DNA of 45,000 nt from Theodoxus fluviatilis (GCA_034096865.1 JAWQFJ010028258.1:12501-57500); one strand, 5' to 3'. Positions 10,735 to 23,625 are shown, counted from the first letter of the stretch. Numbers and translations: made by a program. Notes: generated by a model from the sequence alone, not told the origin.

Positions 10735-13241
10735 TGTCGCGTTATAGTTAGCTAATGATGAAGACTCACCCTCGAGGAACGACGTAGTCGTCCAAGAGGG
10801 GAGGGACAATTAGCCTAACAGAGTTTACAAACTAAACTCAACCACCACTCCTTGGGGGGACACCACAAACGTCAAGCATGTCAAACAACAAGTGAATAAA
10901 TGACCACTGAATCGGGGATAAACAAACAAATCAAACTTTAATCATTAAAATAAAGTAACAACAAAATTCACAACAAAAAGAAGAATGCTCTCTCAAGAGC
11001 CAAGCGATTCCAAACACAACAACCTGGAATCAAAGTTACTCAAATCAGGCCCCTGCAACAACACACCACCGTCGCTGCATACCAATGAAGCCCCAGACCC
11101 CCTCTGGCTCCTCCCCCTTTCCCCCTCTGGCGGTGACGCACATCCGCCCAAACACTGAATGGTGAAAGGTAAACAGACCAACTCCGCTCCACGCGCAAAC
11201 TCCCGCTCGCGCCGCACACTCCTCGCTCGACAAGCTCACACAAAACCACTCACGCGAGCCACAACCAATGTCGATACAAACACATGCGAGGAAGCAAGTG
11301 AAAAGGTTTACTCTTACCCTTTTTGTCGCCTGGACTCTCTTCCAGTTCAGAAAATTCCAATCCTAACGTGACCTTACCCAGTACACGTTGTTGAAACTAC
11401 ACAGGCGATAAAACATAACCAACCTCACAGAAATCTCAAAGCGACCCCTACCCTCTTTCACACTTTCAGTCCTCTGAAAAGAAGAAATTGTCCCAACCCG
11501 CACTTGAACAATTTACTGGAGAAAAAAACACAGTCTCCCCCTGGAAGTCTCTGGTAGTACTCTCGTAGATAGATGCACGCCGAGCGTCTCCGGTGTCGCA
11601 TCAGACAAGTAGGCCCTCTTCAAATACGCCCCCCTTTGTCCCGTCGTGAGATTAACACTGACCCACAAGCACCTAGCTTATTACCTAAGTCAGTTAAGTT
11701 CAGAAAGTCAATTCTGAACCTCGGCAGATATCTCCACAGTCATCTGAGCCAGTGCGATAAAATGTCATCCTATCGAGAGAATCAAGTCATAAATCACACT
11801 CCACCCTGTTGCATGTCACACCTACAACAGACAGCTGCGCCCTTACACTGCCCCGCGCGAGTGTATGCGCTAGCACTCCCCAACCCTCTGCCTCTAATCA
11901 ATCTTACTCCGATGATTAGGCCACTCGTGTGGACTTCACACCCAACCAAATGTGTATTTCGTTAGACCTTTAACCAATAGCACTTAAGCCAGTCCTAACG
12001 AAATCGTAGCTACCAAGCTACTAACGAAGATTTGTACTTGCACGACCGTAGGAACCACCACAGTCAGACGAAGCGCTCCCATGCACTTCTCAGCGTCGTT
12101 CTCCAGCCTCGCACCGGACCCGTGTCAGCGCAGCATCCCTCAGAAACGACGGCGTACCCCGAGATCCGTCCGCACGGACTCGACGTGACGATACCGCAGA
12201 GCTTTACCAGTAGCAGTCGCAGTAACCGTAGAATTACGTAGGAACGAAGATATGGGTAGGTAGACCGGTAGACCCGTAGACACGTAGATAATCAGGCAAG
12301 CAGACAAGCAGCCAAGCAAACGAGTAGCCAAGCAGCCTGAAACACACAACCGTTTTGCCCCAATAAGCAACTACCCTTTCCCCCTTTGAATTTACTCATG
12401 CGAGATTCAACGTTTTAGCGGCGCGTTCCAACCCGGACGCCCCAGTTGAATCGCTTACCCGCTCCCGGCGAGAAAAATTGAATTAACGCTCTTTTACTCA
12501 CGAAGTGAATTCGTAAATCATTTCCACATGGAGATAGATACTCATCCCAGCCATTCCCCATAGATTTACTTTAGACTTAGAGGTACAAATCACTCATGCC
12601 CAACGAATGACTCATTTCCTGCCCTAATCAAATGATCAGACACCCCACGCGGCAAAAGCATTATGGCGAAACAGCATATTCACCTCAAGTCCCAGGCTGT
12701 GGTTCGGTCCACAGAAACTTCGTCCTAGTCACAGGAAGACTCTTCTCCCATTCTCACGTGTCCAACTTCCAGCATGAGTTGACACAGAGAAATTCCCAGT
12801 AAGGCCAACCGCCTTAACCCGCCACCCATTGTGGCTTCACGGTCAGCGGAGCTTTCGCCCCGCTACCGTCCCCATCCAAACGATGGATATGATCTGCCTA
12901 GACTAACGCTAACAAGCCCTCGCGTCGCTTCTCCCACGTGATTAACTACCAATCGGTAATGAGAATTTTCCCGCCCTTGAATTTTCTCCAATCACCGCTT
13001 AACAAAGTTCGCGGGCTCCGAGCCCGTGTTAGAGAACGCGTGAATCCCGTAGCATTACGCTATACCCCCTCAAGAGACCCCCCAGGCCCCCTAGAGTGAC
13101 GCAGTATCCCCCTGCTACACGACAGATCCGCCGCAATGCGCCAAACCGTTTGAACGCAGATACGGAGTAGATTCACACACTAACAATTTAGCGGTATCAC
13201 CTAACGACATCATATCACCCTTTGTCGCGCATCACGCGACA
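10735..13241. mobile_element. 2,507-bp insertion in satellite: TG...CA ends, 5-bp TSD
   Basis: The segment begins TGTCGCGTTATAG and ends CGCGACA. Its two ends are short inverted repeats (TGTCGCG). It is flanked by CCACT at 10730-10734 and 13242-13246, and removing the insert with one CCACT restores the 17-bp satellite exactly. The last 19 bases, TGTCGCGCATCACGCGACA, form a terminal hairpin. No reverse transcriptase, integrase or transposase is seen, and the longest frame is about 130 codons. TG...CA ends with a 5-bp TSD are standard for an LTR, so a long solo LTR is one reading. A non-autonomous inverted-repeat transposon is the other. No long direct terminal repeats were seen inside it. Confidence 0.85.
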
Positions 13242-15374
13242 CCACTCTACACTCATCTTCATTCTACACTCATCTCCACTCTACACTCATCACCCCTCTA
13301 CACTCATCTCCCCTCCACACTCATCTCCACTCTACACTCATCTCCACTCTACACTCATCTCCCCTCTACACTCATCTCCACTCTACACTCATCTCCACTC
13401 TACACTCATCTCCACTCTACACTCATCTCCACTCTACACTCATCTCCACTCTACACTCATCTCCACTCTACACTCATCTCCACTCTACACTCATCTCCAC
13501 TCTACACTCATCTCCACTCTACACTCATCTCCACTCTACACTCATCTCCACTCTACACTCATCTCCACTCTACACTCATCTCCACTCTACACTCATCTCC
13601 ACTCTACACTCATCTCCACTCTACACTCATCTCCACTCTACACTCATCTCCACTCTACACTCATCTCCCCTCTACACTCATCTACACTCTACACTCATCT
13701 CCACTCTACACTCATCTCCACTCTACACCTATCTCCCCTCTACACTCATCTCCCCTCTGCACTCTTCTCCACTCTACACTCATCTCCACTCTACACTCAT
13801 CTCCACTCTACACTCATCTCCACTCTACACTCATCTCCTCTCTACACTCATCTCCACTCTACACTCATCTCCACTCTACACTCATCTCCACTCTACACTC
13901 ATCTCCCCTCTACACTTATCACCCCTCTACACTCATCTCCACTCTACACTCATCTCCCCTCTGCACTCTTCTCCACTCTACACTCATCTCCCCTCTACAC
14001 TCATCTCCCCTCTACACTCATCTCCCCTCTACACTCATCTCCACTCTACACTCATCTCCCCTCTACACTCATCTCCCCTCTACACTCATCTCCACTCTAC
14101 ACTCATCTCCACTCTACACTCATCTCCCCTCTACACTCATCTCCACTCTACACTCATCTCCACTCTACACTCATCTCCCCTCTGCAATCATTTCCCCTCT
14201 ACACTCATCTCCCCTCTACACTCATCTCCACTCTACACTCATCTCCCCTCTACACTTATCACCCCTCTACACTCATCTCCCCTCTACACTCATCTCCACT
14301 CTACACTTATCTCCACTCTACACTCATCTCCACTCTACACTCATCTCCCCTCTACACTCATCTCCACTTTACACTCATCTCCACTCTACACTCATCTCCC
14401 CTCTACACTTATCACCCCTCTACACTCATCTCCCCTCTACACTCATCTCCACTCTACACTCATCTCCCCTCTACATTCATCTCCCCTCTACACTCATCTC
14501 CACTCTACACTCATCTCCACTCTACACTCATCTCCACTCTACACTCATCTCCACTCTACACTCATCTCCCCTCTACACTTATCACCCCTCTACACTCATC
14601 TCCCCTCTACACTCATCTCCACTCTACACTCATCTCCCCTCTACACTCATCTCCACTCTACACTCATCTCCCCTCTACACTCATTTCCCCTCTACACTCA
14701 TCTCCCCTCTACACTCATCTCCCCTCTACACTCATCTCCACTCTACACTCATCTCCACTCTACACTCATCTCCCCTCTACACTCATCTCCACTCTACACT
14801 CATCTCCACTCTACACTCATCTCCCCTCTACAATCATTTCCCCTCTACACTCATCACCCCTCTACACTCATCTCCCCTCTACACTCATCTCCACTCTACA
14901 CTCATCTCCACTCCACACTCATCTCCACTCTACACTCATGTCCACTCTACATTCATCTCCACTCTACACTCATCTCCACTCTACACTCATCTCCACTCTA
15001 CACTCATCTCCACTCTACACTCATCTCCACTCTACACTCATCTCCCCTCTACACTCATCTCCCCTCTACACTCTTCTCCACTCTACACTCATCTCCACTC
15101 TACACTCATCTCCACTCTACACTCATCTCCACTCTACACTCATCTCCACTCTACACTCATCTCCCCTCTACACTCATCTCCACTCTCCACTCATCTCCAC
15201 TCTACACTCATCTCCACTCTACACTCATTTCCCCTCTACACTCATCTCCACTCTACACTCATCTCCACTCTACAGTCATCTCCACTCTACACTCATCTCC
15301 CCTCTACACTCATCTCCACTCTACACTCATCTCCACTCTACACTCATCTCCACTCTACACTCATCTCCACTCTA
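13242..15374. repeat. 17-bp satellite, right part
   Basis: About 125 further copies of the 17-bp unit lie here, with recurring CTCCCCTCTACAC and TTATCACCCCTC variants in clustered patterns. The unit is not a multiple of three, yet all three frames lack stops, so open frames of over 1,000 codons arise. Confidence 0.95.
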
Positions 15375-15375
15375 C

Positions 15376-17130
15376 TCCTCTCTTTGCATGCTCCATATTC
15401 TCTCCCCTCCCGGCTTTGCATGCTCCACTCTCTCTCTCCTTCCTGCTTTGCATGCTCCACTCTCTCTCCCCTTCCTGCTTTGCAAGCTCCACTCTGTCCC
15501 CCCTCCCTGGTTTGCATACTCCATATTCTCTCCCCTCCCTGCTTTGCATGCTTCACTCTCTCCCCCCTCCCTGCTTTGCATGCTCCTCTCTCAACCTCCT
15601 CCCTGCTTTGCATGCTCCCCTCTCTCTCCCCTCCCTGCTTTGCATGCTCCACTCTCTCTCCCCTCCCTGCTTTGCATGCTCCACTCTCTCTCCCCTCCCT
15701 GCTTTGCATGCTCCACTCTCTCTCCCCTCCCTGCTTGGCATGCTCCACTATCTCTCCTCTCATTGCATTGCATGCTTCACTCTCTCTCCCCTCCCTGCTT
15801 TGCATGCTCCACTCTCTCTCCCCTCCCTGCTTTGCATGCTTCACTCTTTCTCCTCTCATTGCTTTGCATGCTCCACTCTCTCTCCCCTCCCTGCTTTGCA
15901 TGCTCCACTCTCTCTCCCCTCCCTGCTTTGCATGCTCCACTCTCTCTCTCCCCTCCCTGCTTTGCATGCTCCACTCTCTCTCTCCTTCCTGCTTTGCATG
16001 CTCCACTCTCTCCCCCTCCCTGGTTTGCATGCTCCATATTCTCTCCCCTCCCTGCTTTGTATGCTTCACTCTCTCCCTCCTCCCTGCTTAGCAATCTCCA
16101 CTCTCTCTATCCTCCCTGGTTTGCATGCTCCATATTCTCTCCCCTCCCTGCTTTGCATGCTCCACTCTTCCCCTCCTCCCTGCTTTGCATGCTCCAGTCT
16201 CTCCCCCCTCCTTGCTTTACATGTTCCACTCTCTCCCCTCTCCCTGCTTTGCATGCTTCACTCTCTCTCCCCTCCCTGCTTTGCATGCTTCACTCTCTCT
16301 CCCCTCCCTGCTTTGCATGCTCCACTCTCTCTCCCTCCCTGCTTTGCATGCTCCACTCTCTCCCCCTCCCTGCTTTGCATGCTCCACTCTCTCCCCCCTC
16401 CCTGCTTTGCATGCTCCCCTCTCTCTCCTCTCCCTGCTTTGCATGCTCCACTCTCTCTCCCCTCCCTGCTTTGCATGCTCCACTCTCTCCCCCTCCCTGC
16501 TTTGCATGCTCCGTATTCTCTCCCTTCCCTGCTTTGCATGCTCCACTCTCTCTCCCCTCCCTGCTTTGCAACCTTTACTCTCTCTCCCCTCCCTGCTTTG
16601 CATGCTCCACTCTCTCTCCCCTCCCTGCTTTGCAACCTTTACTCTCTCTCCCCTCCCTGCTTTGCATGCTTCACTCTCTCTCTCTCTCTCCCCTCCTTGC
16701 TTTGCATGCTTCACTCTCTTTCCCCTCCATGCTTTGCAACCTTTACTCTTTCTCCTCTTCTTGCTTTGCATGCTTCACTCTCTCTCCCCTCCCTGCTTTG
16801 CATGCTTCACTCTCTCTCCCCTTCCTGCTTTGCATGCTCCACTCTCTCTCCCCTCCCTGCTTTGCATGCTCCACTCTCTCCCCCCTCCCTGCTTTGCATG
16901 CTCCATATTCTCTCCCCTCCCTGCTTTGCATGCTCCACTCTCTCTCCCCTCCCTGCTTTGCATGCTCCCCTCTCTCTCCCCTCCCTGCTTTGCATGCTTC
17001 ACTCTCTCCCCCCTCCCTGCTTTGCATGCTTCACTCTCTCTCCCCTCCCTGCTTTGCATGCTTCACTCTCTCTCCCCTCCCTGCTTTGCATGCTTCACTC
17101 TCTCTGCCCTCCCTGCTTTGCATGCTCCAC
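15376..17130. repeat. 32-bp pyrimidine-rich satellite
   Basis: About 55 copies of a 32-bp unit contain CTCTCCCCTCCCTGCTTTGC followed by ATGCTCCA. Variants include TTGCAACCTTTA and TTTGCATGCTTCA. The array directly abuts the 17-bp array and shares its CTCCACTCT word. Frames are open on both strands with a 32-residue super-period. Confidence 0.94.
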
Positions 17131-17639
17131 CCGTTCCCCCTCCTCTGCTATTGCAATGCACGCACTCGTCTGCGTCGCGCCTTGCCTCACCCTGGCTTGC
17201 TTCAGCTCTCTCCCCCCTACCTGCTCCCTGGCATAGCTTTTCCCTACTTCATCTGCCATCCCCTGCTTTCCGCAATTGTCTTACTCTTCTCCCCTCTCCT
17301 GCTTTGATACTTCACAACAGAAAACTACACTGTGTTGAAGTGAGCGACTATCTCTCACCCCCCCTCTCCTGCTCTTGCAATGCTCCTCTCTCTCTCCTCT
17401 CTCTTCTACTATACCACTCATTCTGGCTTTACACCCTCTTTCCTCTTCTACTTTTCTTTCCCCCTCCGTCTATCTGGCTTCCTCCCTTAGATTGCTCAGG
17501 TTGCTCCCACACCATTCTCACTCCTCCTCTCCTCCCAGGAAGGATCTCCCCAAAAAATCTGTCGAGTGCGATCCTCCAACAAGGCTTCTCTCACTCCGTA
17601 AATTCTCAAAACCGCTTGCGTTGAGCACGTATTTTGAGA
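17131..17639. other. Pyrimidine-rich spacer between satellites
   Basis: The top strand is CT-rich with degenerate 32-mer-like words (CTCTCCTGCTTTG, CTCCTGCTCTTGCAATG). No gene is seen. It ends with GAGAAAACTGTGAG, the apparent seed of the next array. Confidence 0.5.
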
Positions 17640-20600
17640 AAACTGTGAGTGGACAACCGAAACTGTGAGTGGACAACCGAAACTGTGAGTGGACAACCGA
17701 TAACGTTACACTTTCCTTAGTCCTACTTATATGTCCCCATAGAGAAAACTGTGAGTGGACAACCGATAACGTTACACTTTCCTTAGTCCTACTTATATGT
17801 CCCCATAGAGAAAACTGTGAGTGGACAACCGATAACGTTACACTTTCCTTAGTCCTACTTATATGCCCCCATAGAGAAAACTGTGAGTGGACAACCGAAA
17901 ACGTTACACTTTCCTTAGTCCTACTTATATGCCCCCATAGAGAAAACTGTGAGTGGACAACCGATAACGTTACACTTTCCTTAGTCCTACTTATATGCCC
18001 CCATAGAGAAAACTGTGAGTGGACAACCGATAACGTTACACTTTCCTTAGTCCTACTTATATGTCCCCATAGAGAAAACTGTGAGTGGACAACCGAAAAC
18101 GTTACACTTTCCTTAGTCCTACTTATATGCCCCCATAGAGAAAACTGTGAGTGGACAACCGAAAACGTTACACTTTCCTTAGTCCTACTTATATGTCCCC
18201 ATAGAGAAAACTGTGAGTGGACAACCGAAAACGTTACACTTTCCTTAGTCCTACTTATATGCCCCCATAGAGAAAACTGTGAGTGGACAACCGAAAACGT
18301 TACACTTTCCTTAGTCCTACTTATATGCCCCCATAGAGAAAACTGTGAGTGGACAACCGATAACGTTACACTTTCCTTAGTCCTACTTATATGTCCCCAT
18401 AGAGAAAACTGTGAGTGGACAACCGAAAACGTTATACTTTCCTTAGTCCTACTTATATGCCCCCATAGAGAAAACTGTGAGTGGACAACCGATAACGTTA
18501 CACTTTCCTTAGTCCTACTTATATGTCCCCATAGAGAAAACTGTGAGTGGACAACCGAAAACGTTACACTTTCCTTAGTCCTACTTATATGTCCCCATAG
18601 AGAAAACTGTGAGTGGACAACCGATAACGTTACACTTTCCTTAGTCCTACTTATATGTCCCCATAGAGAAAACTGTGAGTGGACAACCGAAAACGTTACA
18701 CTTTCCTTAGTCCTACTTATATGTCCCCATAGAGAAAACTGTGAGTGGACAACCGAAAACGTTACACTTTCCTTAGTCCTACTTATATGTCCCCATAGAG
18801 AAAACTGTGAGTGGACAACCGATAACGTTACACTTTCCTTAGTCCTACTTATATGTCCCCATAGAGAAAACTGTGAGTGGACAACCGACCGAAAACGTTA
18901 CACTTTCCTTAGTCCTACTTATATGTCCCCATAGAGAAAACTGTGAGTGGACAACCGATAACGTTACACTTTCCTTAGTCCTACTTATATGTCCCCATAG
19001 AGAAAACTGTGAGTGGACAACCGATAACGTTACACTTTCCTTAGTCCTACTTATATGTCCCCATAGAGAAAACTGTGAGTGGACAACCGAAAACGTTACA
19101 CTTTCCTTAGTCCTACTTATATGCCCCCATAGAGAAAACTGTGAGTGGACAACCGAAAACGTTACACTTTCCTTAGTCCTACTTATATGTCCCCATAGAG
19201 AAAACTGTGAGTGGACAACCGATAACGTTACACTTTCCTTAGTCCTACTTATATGTCCCCATAGAGAAAACTGTGAGTGGACAACCGAAAACGTTACACT
19301 TTCCTTAGTCCTACTTATATGTCCCCATAGAGAAAACTGTGAGTGGACAACCGAAAACGTTACACTTTCCTTAGTCCTACTTATATGCCCCCATAGAGAA
19401 AACTGTGAGTGGACAACCGAAAACGTTACACTTTCCTTAGTCCTACTTATATGCCCCCATAGAGAAAACTGTGAGTGGACAACCGATAACGTTACACTTT
19501 CCTTAGTCCTACTTATATGTCCCCATAGAGAAAACTGTGAGTGGACAACCGAAAACGTTACACTTTCCTTAGTCCTACTTATATGTCCCCATAGAGAAAA
19601 CTGTGAGTGGACAACCGATAACGTTACACTTTCCTTAGTCCTACTTATATGTCCCCATAGAGAAAACTGTGAGTGGACAACCGAAAACGTTACACTTTCC
19701 TTAGTCCTACTTATATGTCCCCATAGAGAAAACTGTGAGTGGACAACCGAAAACGTTACACTTTCCTTAGTCCTACTTATATGTCCCCATAGAGAAAACT
19801 GTGAGTGGACAACCGAAAACGTTACACTTTCCTTAGTCCTACTTATATGTCCCCATAGAGAAAACTGTGAGTGGACAACCGAAAACGTTACACTTTCCTT
19901 AGTCCTACTTATATGTCCCCATAGAGAAAACTGTGAGTGGACAACCGAAAACGTTACACTTTCCTTAGTCCTACTTATATGTCCCCATAGAGAAAACTGT
20001 GAGTGGACAACCGATAACGTTACACTTTCCTTAGTCCTACTTATATGTCCCCATAGAGAAAACTGTGAGTGGACAACCGAAAACGTTACACTTTCCTTAG
20101 TCCTACTTATATGTCCCCATAGAGAAAACTGTGAGTGGACAACCGAAAACGTTACACTTTCCTTAGTCCTACTTATATGTCCCCATAGAGAAAACTGTGA
20201 GTGGACAACCGATAACGTTACACTTTCCTTAGTCCTACTTATATGTCCCCATAGAGAAAACTGTGAGTGGACAACCGATAACGTTACACTTTCCTTAGTC
20301 CTACTTATATGTCCCCATAGAGAAAACTGTGAGTGGACAACCGAAAACGTTACACTTTCCTTAGTCCTACTTATATGTCCCCATAGAGAAAACTGTGAGT
20401 GGACAACCGAAAACGTTACACTTTCCTTAGTCCTACTTATATGTCCCCCATAGAGAAAACTGTGAGTGGACAACCGAAAACGTTACACTTTCCTTAGTCC
20501 TACTTATATGTCCCCATAGAGAAAACTGTGAGTGGACAACCGAAAACGTTACACTTTCCTTAGTCCTACTTATATGTCCCCATAGAGAAAACTGTGAGTG

Positions 20601-21245
20601 GACAACCGAAAACGTTACACTTTCCTTAGTCCTACTTATATGTCCCCATAGAGAAAACTGTGAGTGGACAACCGAAAACGTTACACTTTCCTTAGTCCTA
20701 CTTATATGCCCCCATAGAGAAAACTGTGAGTGGACAACCGAAAACGTTACACTTTCCTTAGTCCTACTTATATGTCCCCATAGAGAAAACTGTGAGTGGA
20801 CAACCGAAAACGTTACACTTTCCTTAGTCCTACTTATATGTCCCCATAGAGAAAACTGTGAGTGGACAACCGATAACGTTACACTTTCCTTAGTCCTACT
20901 TATATGTCCCCATAGAGAAAACTGTGAGTGGACAACCGAAAACGTTACACTTTCCTTAGTCCTACTTATATGTCCCCATAGAGAAAACTGTGAGTGGACA
21001 ACCGAAAACGTTACACTTTCCTTAGTCCTACTTATATGTCCCCATAGAGAAAACTGTGAGTGGACAACCGAAAACGTTACACTTTCCTTAGTCCTACTTA
21101 TATGTCCCCATAGAGAAAACTGTGAGTGGACAACCGAAAACGTTACACTTTCCTTAGTCCTACTTATATGTCCCCATCTGGAACTAGAGAAAACTGTGAG
21201 TGGACAACCGAAAACGTTACACTTTCCTTAGTCCTACTTATATGC
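17640..21245. repeat. 66-bp satellite, ~53 copies
   Basis: This is a highly homogeneous 66-bp unit (GTGAGTGGACAACCGAAAAC, then GTTACACTTTCCTTAGTCCT and ACTTATATGTCCCCATAGAG). Two sites vary between copies: GATAAC/GAAAAC and ATGTCCCC/ATGCCCCC. Rare indels occur at about 18887 (+4), 20449 (+1) and 21177 (a CTGGAACT insertion). The left edge holds three tandem copies of only the first 20 bp. Both strands are open in one frame for over 500 codons because 66 is a multiple of three. Confidence 0.96.
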
Positions 21246-22870
21246 CCCCATCTGAAACTCTCTGTTGACATGCATGTAAAGTACCAGCCAATCACGTTTA
21301 CTGAATTCCAGACGGGGGTGGGGAGGGGTGGGTGGGAAGGCATTCGTTGTTTCTTCTACAAATACGCCAGACAAGATCTACCATGACTTCAAAAGCATGA
21401 ACTGCATTAACTACGCCTTGTCTGCTTTCATTCTTTTTTCGATAGATCGATCACAAAATTATCAAACTTCGTGAATACATACATTTAGAGTTTCAATCAA
21501 TCAAGCAGCCAATCACGCACTGTAACTTTCAGGATGTAGGAGCCAAATTAGTAAATTATCACAGTCGACAATTCTACCCTTGTTTACCTTTGTTCACTGT
21601 TTGCACGAAATGACGCAGGGTACAGAACGATTCGTGTTGTGATGCATGGTCACAAATAACAAACAATGCAGGTTAACATATTAAACACATATGCACGTAC
21701 ACACGCACACGTGCGCGGGCACACTCCCGTGCACTAATATTTACGAACACACTCATGAGCACATATGAGACCCCTCGTTACAAAATAGGATCCCCGGTCC
21801 CTTTAGCAGATTGTGATTTTTTAAAATATGATCTAAAAGTAAAGATTTTAAGCTTTTTACCAGTGTAAAAATATTTACATCGGAAGTAAAAGGCGTGAGG
21901 TATGCTCGACTAAACGACTAAACGTTGCAGTACCCAATCACGTCATTTTGAGACAAACGCCCTAAAGAATGGAATAGGCCGACTATTCAACATTCTTTGC
22001 GAGGTGTGTGTTGAAATCGTGTAATTATGCATGAATAAGTACAGATTTCTATAAAAGGAACTAAGTAAAACATAAACGAATGAACAGAGATATATCTATA
22101 CATTATTAAATATCTCAAATTCGATTAAGTTTTCGCCTCACCACGCCCCTCTCCCCCCTCCCCCTTCCCTCCCCCTTCCCTTCCCCTTCCTTCCCCCTTC
22201 CCTTCCCCTTCCCTCCCCCTCCCCAGTTCAGCTCTGGTATTTCAAATCAATCTAGGAGGGTAAGTGTCTCATTTTTGTCGCGAGGGGTCATCAATGCACA
22301 CACAAACGCAAACATGTGCAGACGTACATGCATGCATACACACACGCATTCGCTCACTCACACACAGGCAGAACTGGACTATTTACATACAGCCTCACAT
22401 ATATTTTGATTTCAAAGAGGAATATTTTCCAATGAAGTCGTTTACGTCGAGCATTTCATTCATTCAGACATAAATTATCAGTCCTTTGGCTCAATTTATA
22501 GGTATTGCCCAAGTCTTTCAATCATTCAATTTCTGTTTCAGTCCTAAACACTCTCAGCTTTTCATACTCAGAATAAAACAAAATGAATTTAATTAATGCC
22601 GTGAGTGAATTGTCATCTCACCGACAGTGTATATACAAATAGATCTAGATGCCATGAAAAGGTGCTTCGTGCGCGTTTTCAGGACGGGTTTGAATAGTGT
22701 CCTGTCAGTGCCCGTGATTCGAACTCGCTACTCTTTCGGCCAAACTGCGAGTAGTAATTTTCTCGTTTTGGTCCGAGATTGCAATGATATGCTTGCTTTC
22801 TTTTCAAATGTATACACTAGCCAAACTTTGGGTTTAAACAATACCCCTTGTATATCTCAGCATTCTTAAT
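21246..22870. other. AT-rich unassigned sequence with a C-rich tract
   Basis: No exon was recognised. A CCCCTT-rich pyrimidine tract occupies about 22139-22237, and a short CA-rich stretch lies near 21690. This marks the end of the satellite block. Confidence 0.5.
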
Positions 22871-22915
22871 TAGCGTCATGTTTTCCTTTTCTAAGTCGTC
22901 AACTTTATTTTTGAC

Positions 22916-23625
22916 TCACATGCGAAGCAAAAGTGAGTCTATGTACTCACCCTTTTCGTCCGTCCGAGCGTCCGTAAAAAAACTTTAACGTTGGATTTTT
23001 CTCGGAGACTATTAAGTCTATCAACACCCAATTTGTATTGATGGTGTATGATGACTAGGCGTCAAAAAACATACATAGTGACTTGACCTTGCTTCAAGAT
23101 CAAGGTCGCATGGGCCTAAATGTTTAAACAACAGCCATTTTTCACAATTTCCCAATTTTATCTGAAGTTTTTGAGATTGGATACCTGACCTATATACGAT
23201 ATATAGGGCAAAGTAATACCTATCTTTTGATACCAGTTTAATTGACCTTGCTTCAAGGTCAAGGTCACAGGAGGTCTTTAAATTTGGATTGTATACATAT
23301 TTTGAAGTGACCTTGATCCTGAACTATGAAGATAACTCTTCCAAACTTCATAACATTGCAGTACACATGTTATACTTTCATATTAGGTCACCCGTGTCGT
23401 CCGTCCGGGCGTCCGGGCGTCCTGTCGTCCATAAAAAACTTTTACGTTGGATTTTTCTCGGATATTTTTAAGTCTATCAACACCCAATTTGGCATGATGG
23501 TGTATGATGACAAGGCGTAAAAAAATACATAGTGACTTGACCTTGCTTCAAGGTCAAGGTCGCAGGGGCCGTAAATGTTGTCTAAAAACAGCCATTTTTC
23601 ACATCCTCTCAGCATGTGAGTCGTG
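22916..23625. repeat. Dispersed CGTCCGTCCG repeat, two partial tandem copies
   Basis: Two related segments (from about 22940 and about 23385) share CGTCCGTCCG, ACTTTAACGTTGGATTTTTC, AGTCTATCAACACCCAATTT and a TGACCTTGCTTCAAGGTCAA block. The ends carry an inverted GACTCACATGC (22915-22925, and GCATGTGAGTC at about 23613-23623). I associate this type of repeat with many molluscan genomes, but I cannot name the family. Confidence 0.75.

Noticed and set aside
13222..17307. 1,361-codon open frame on the plus strand
   Set aside because: It spans two unrelated satellites (17- and 32-bp units) that lack stops in every frame. It has no initiation context, splice sites or domain likeness, and is low-complexity Leu/Ser/His.
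17669..20473. 400-540-codon frames of a 22-residue repeat on both strands
   Set aside because: The 66-bp satellite unit is a multiple of three and happens to lack stops. Equal openness on both strands, and frame breaks at simple indels, argue against a coding role.
17640..21245. CRISPR-like regular array
   Set aside because: Units are contiguous with no unique spacers, and the genome is eukaryotic. The same applies to the 62-bp array at 2419-3345.
22264..22473. Short plus-strand His/Thr-rich frame
   Set aside because: It derives from a CA-rich patch. There is no support for coding.
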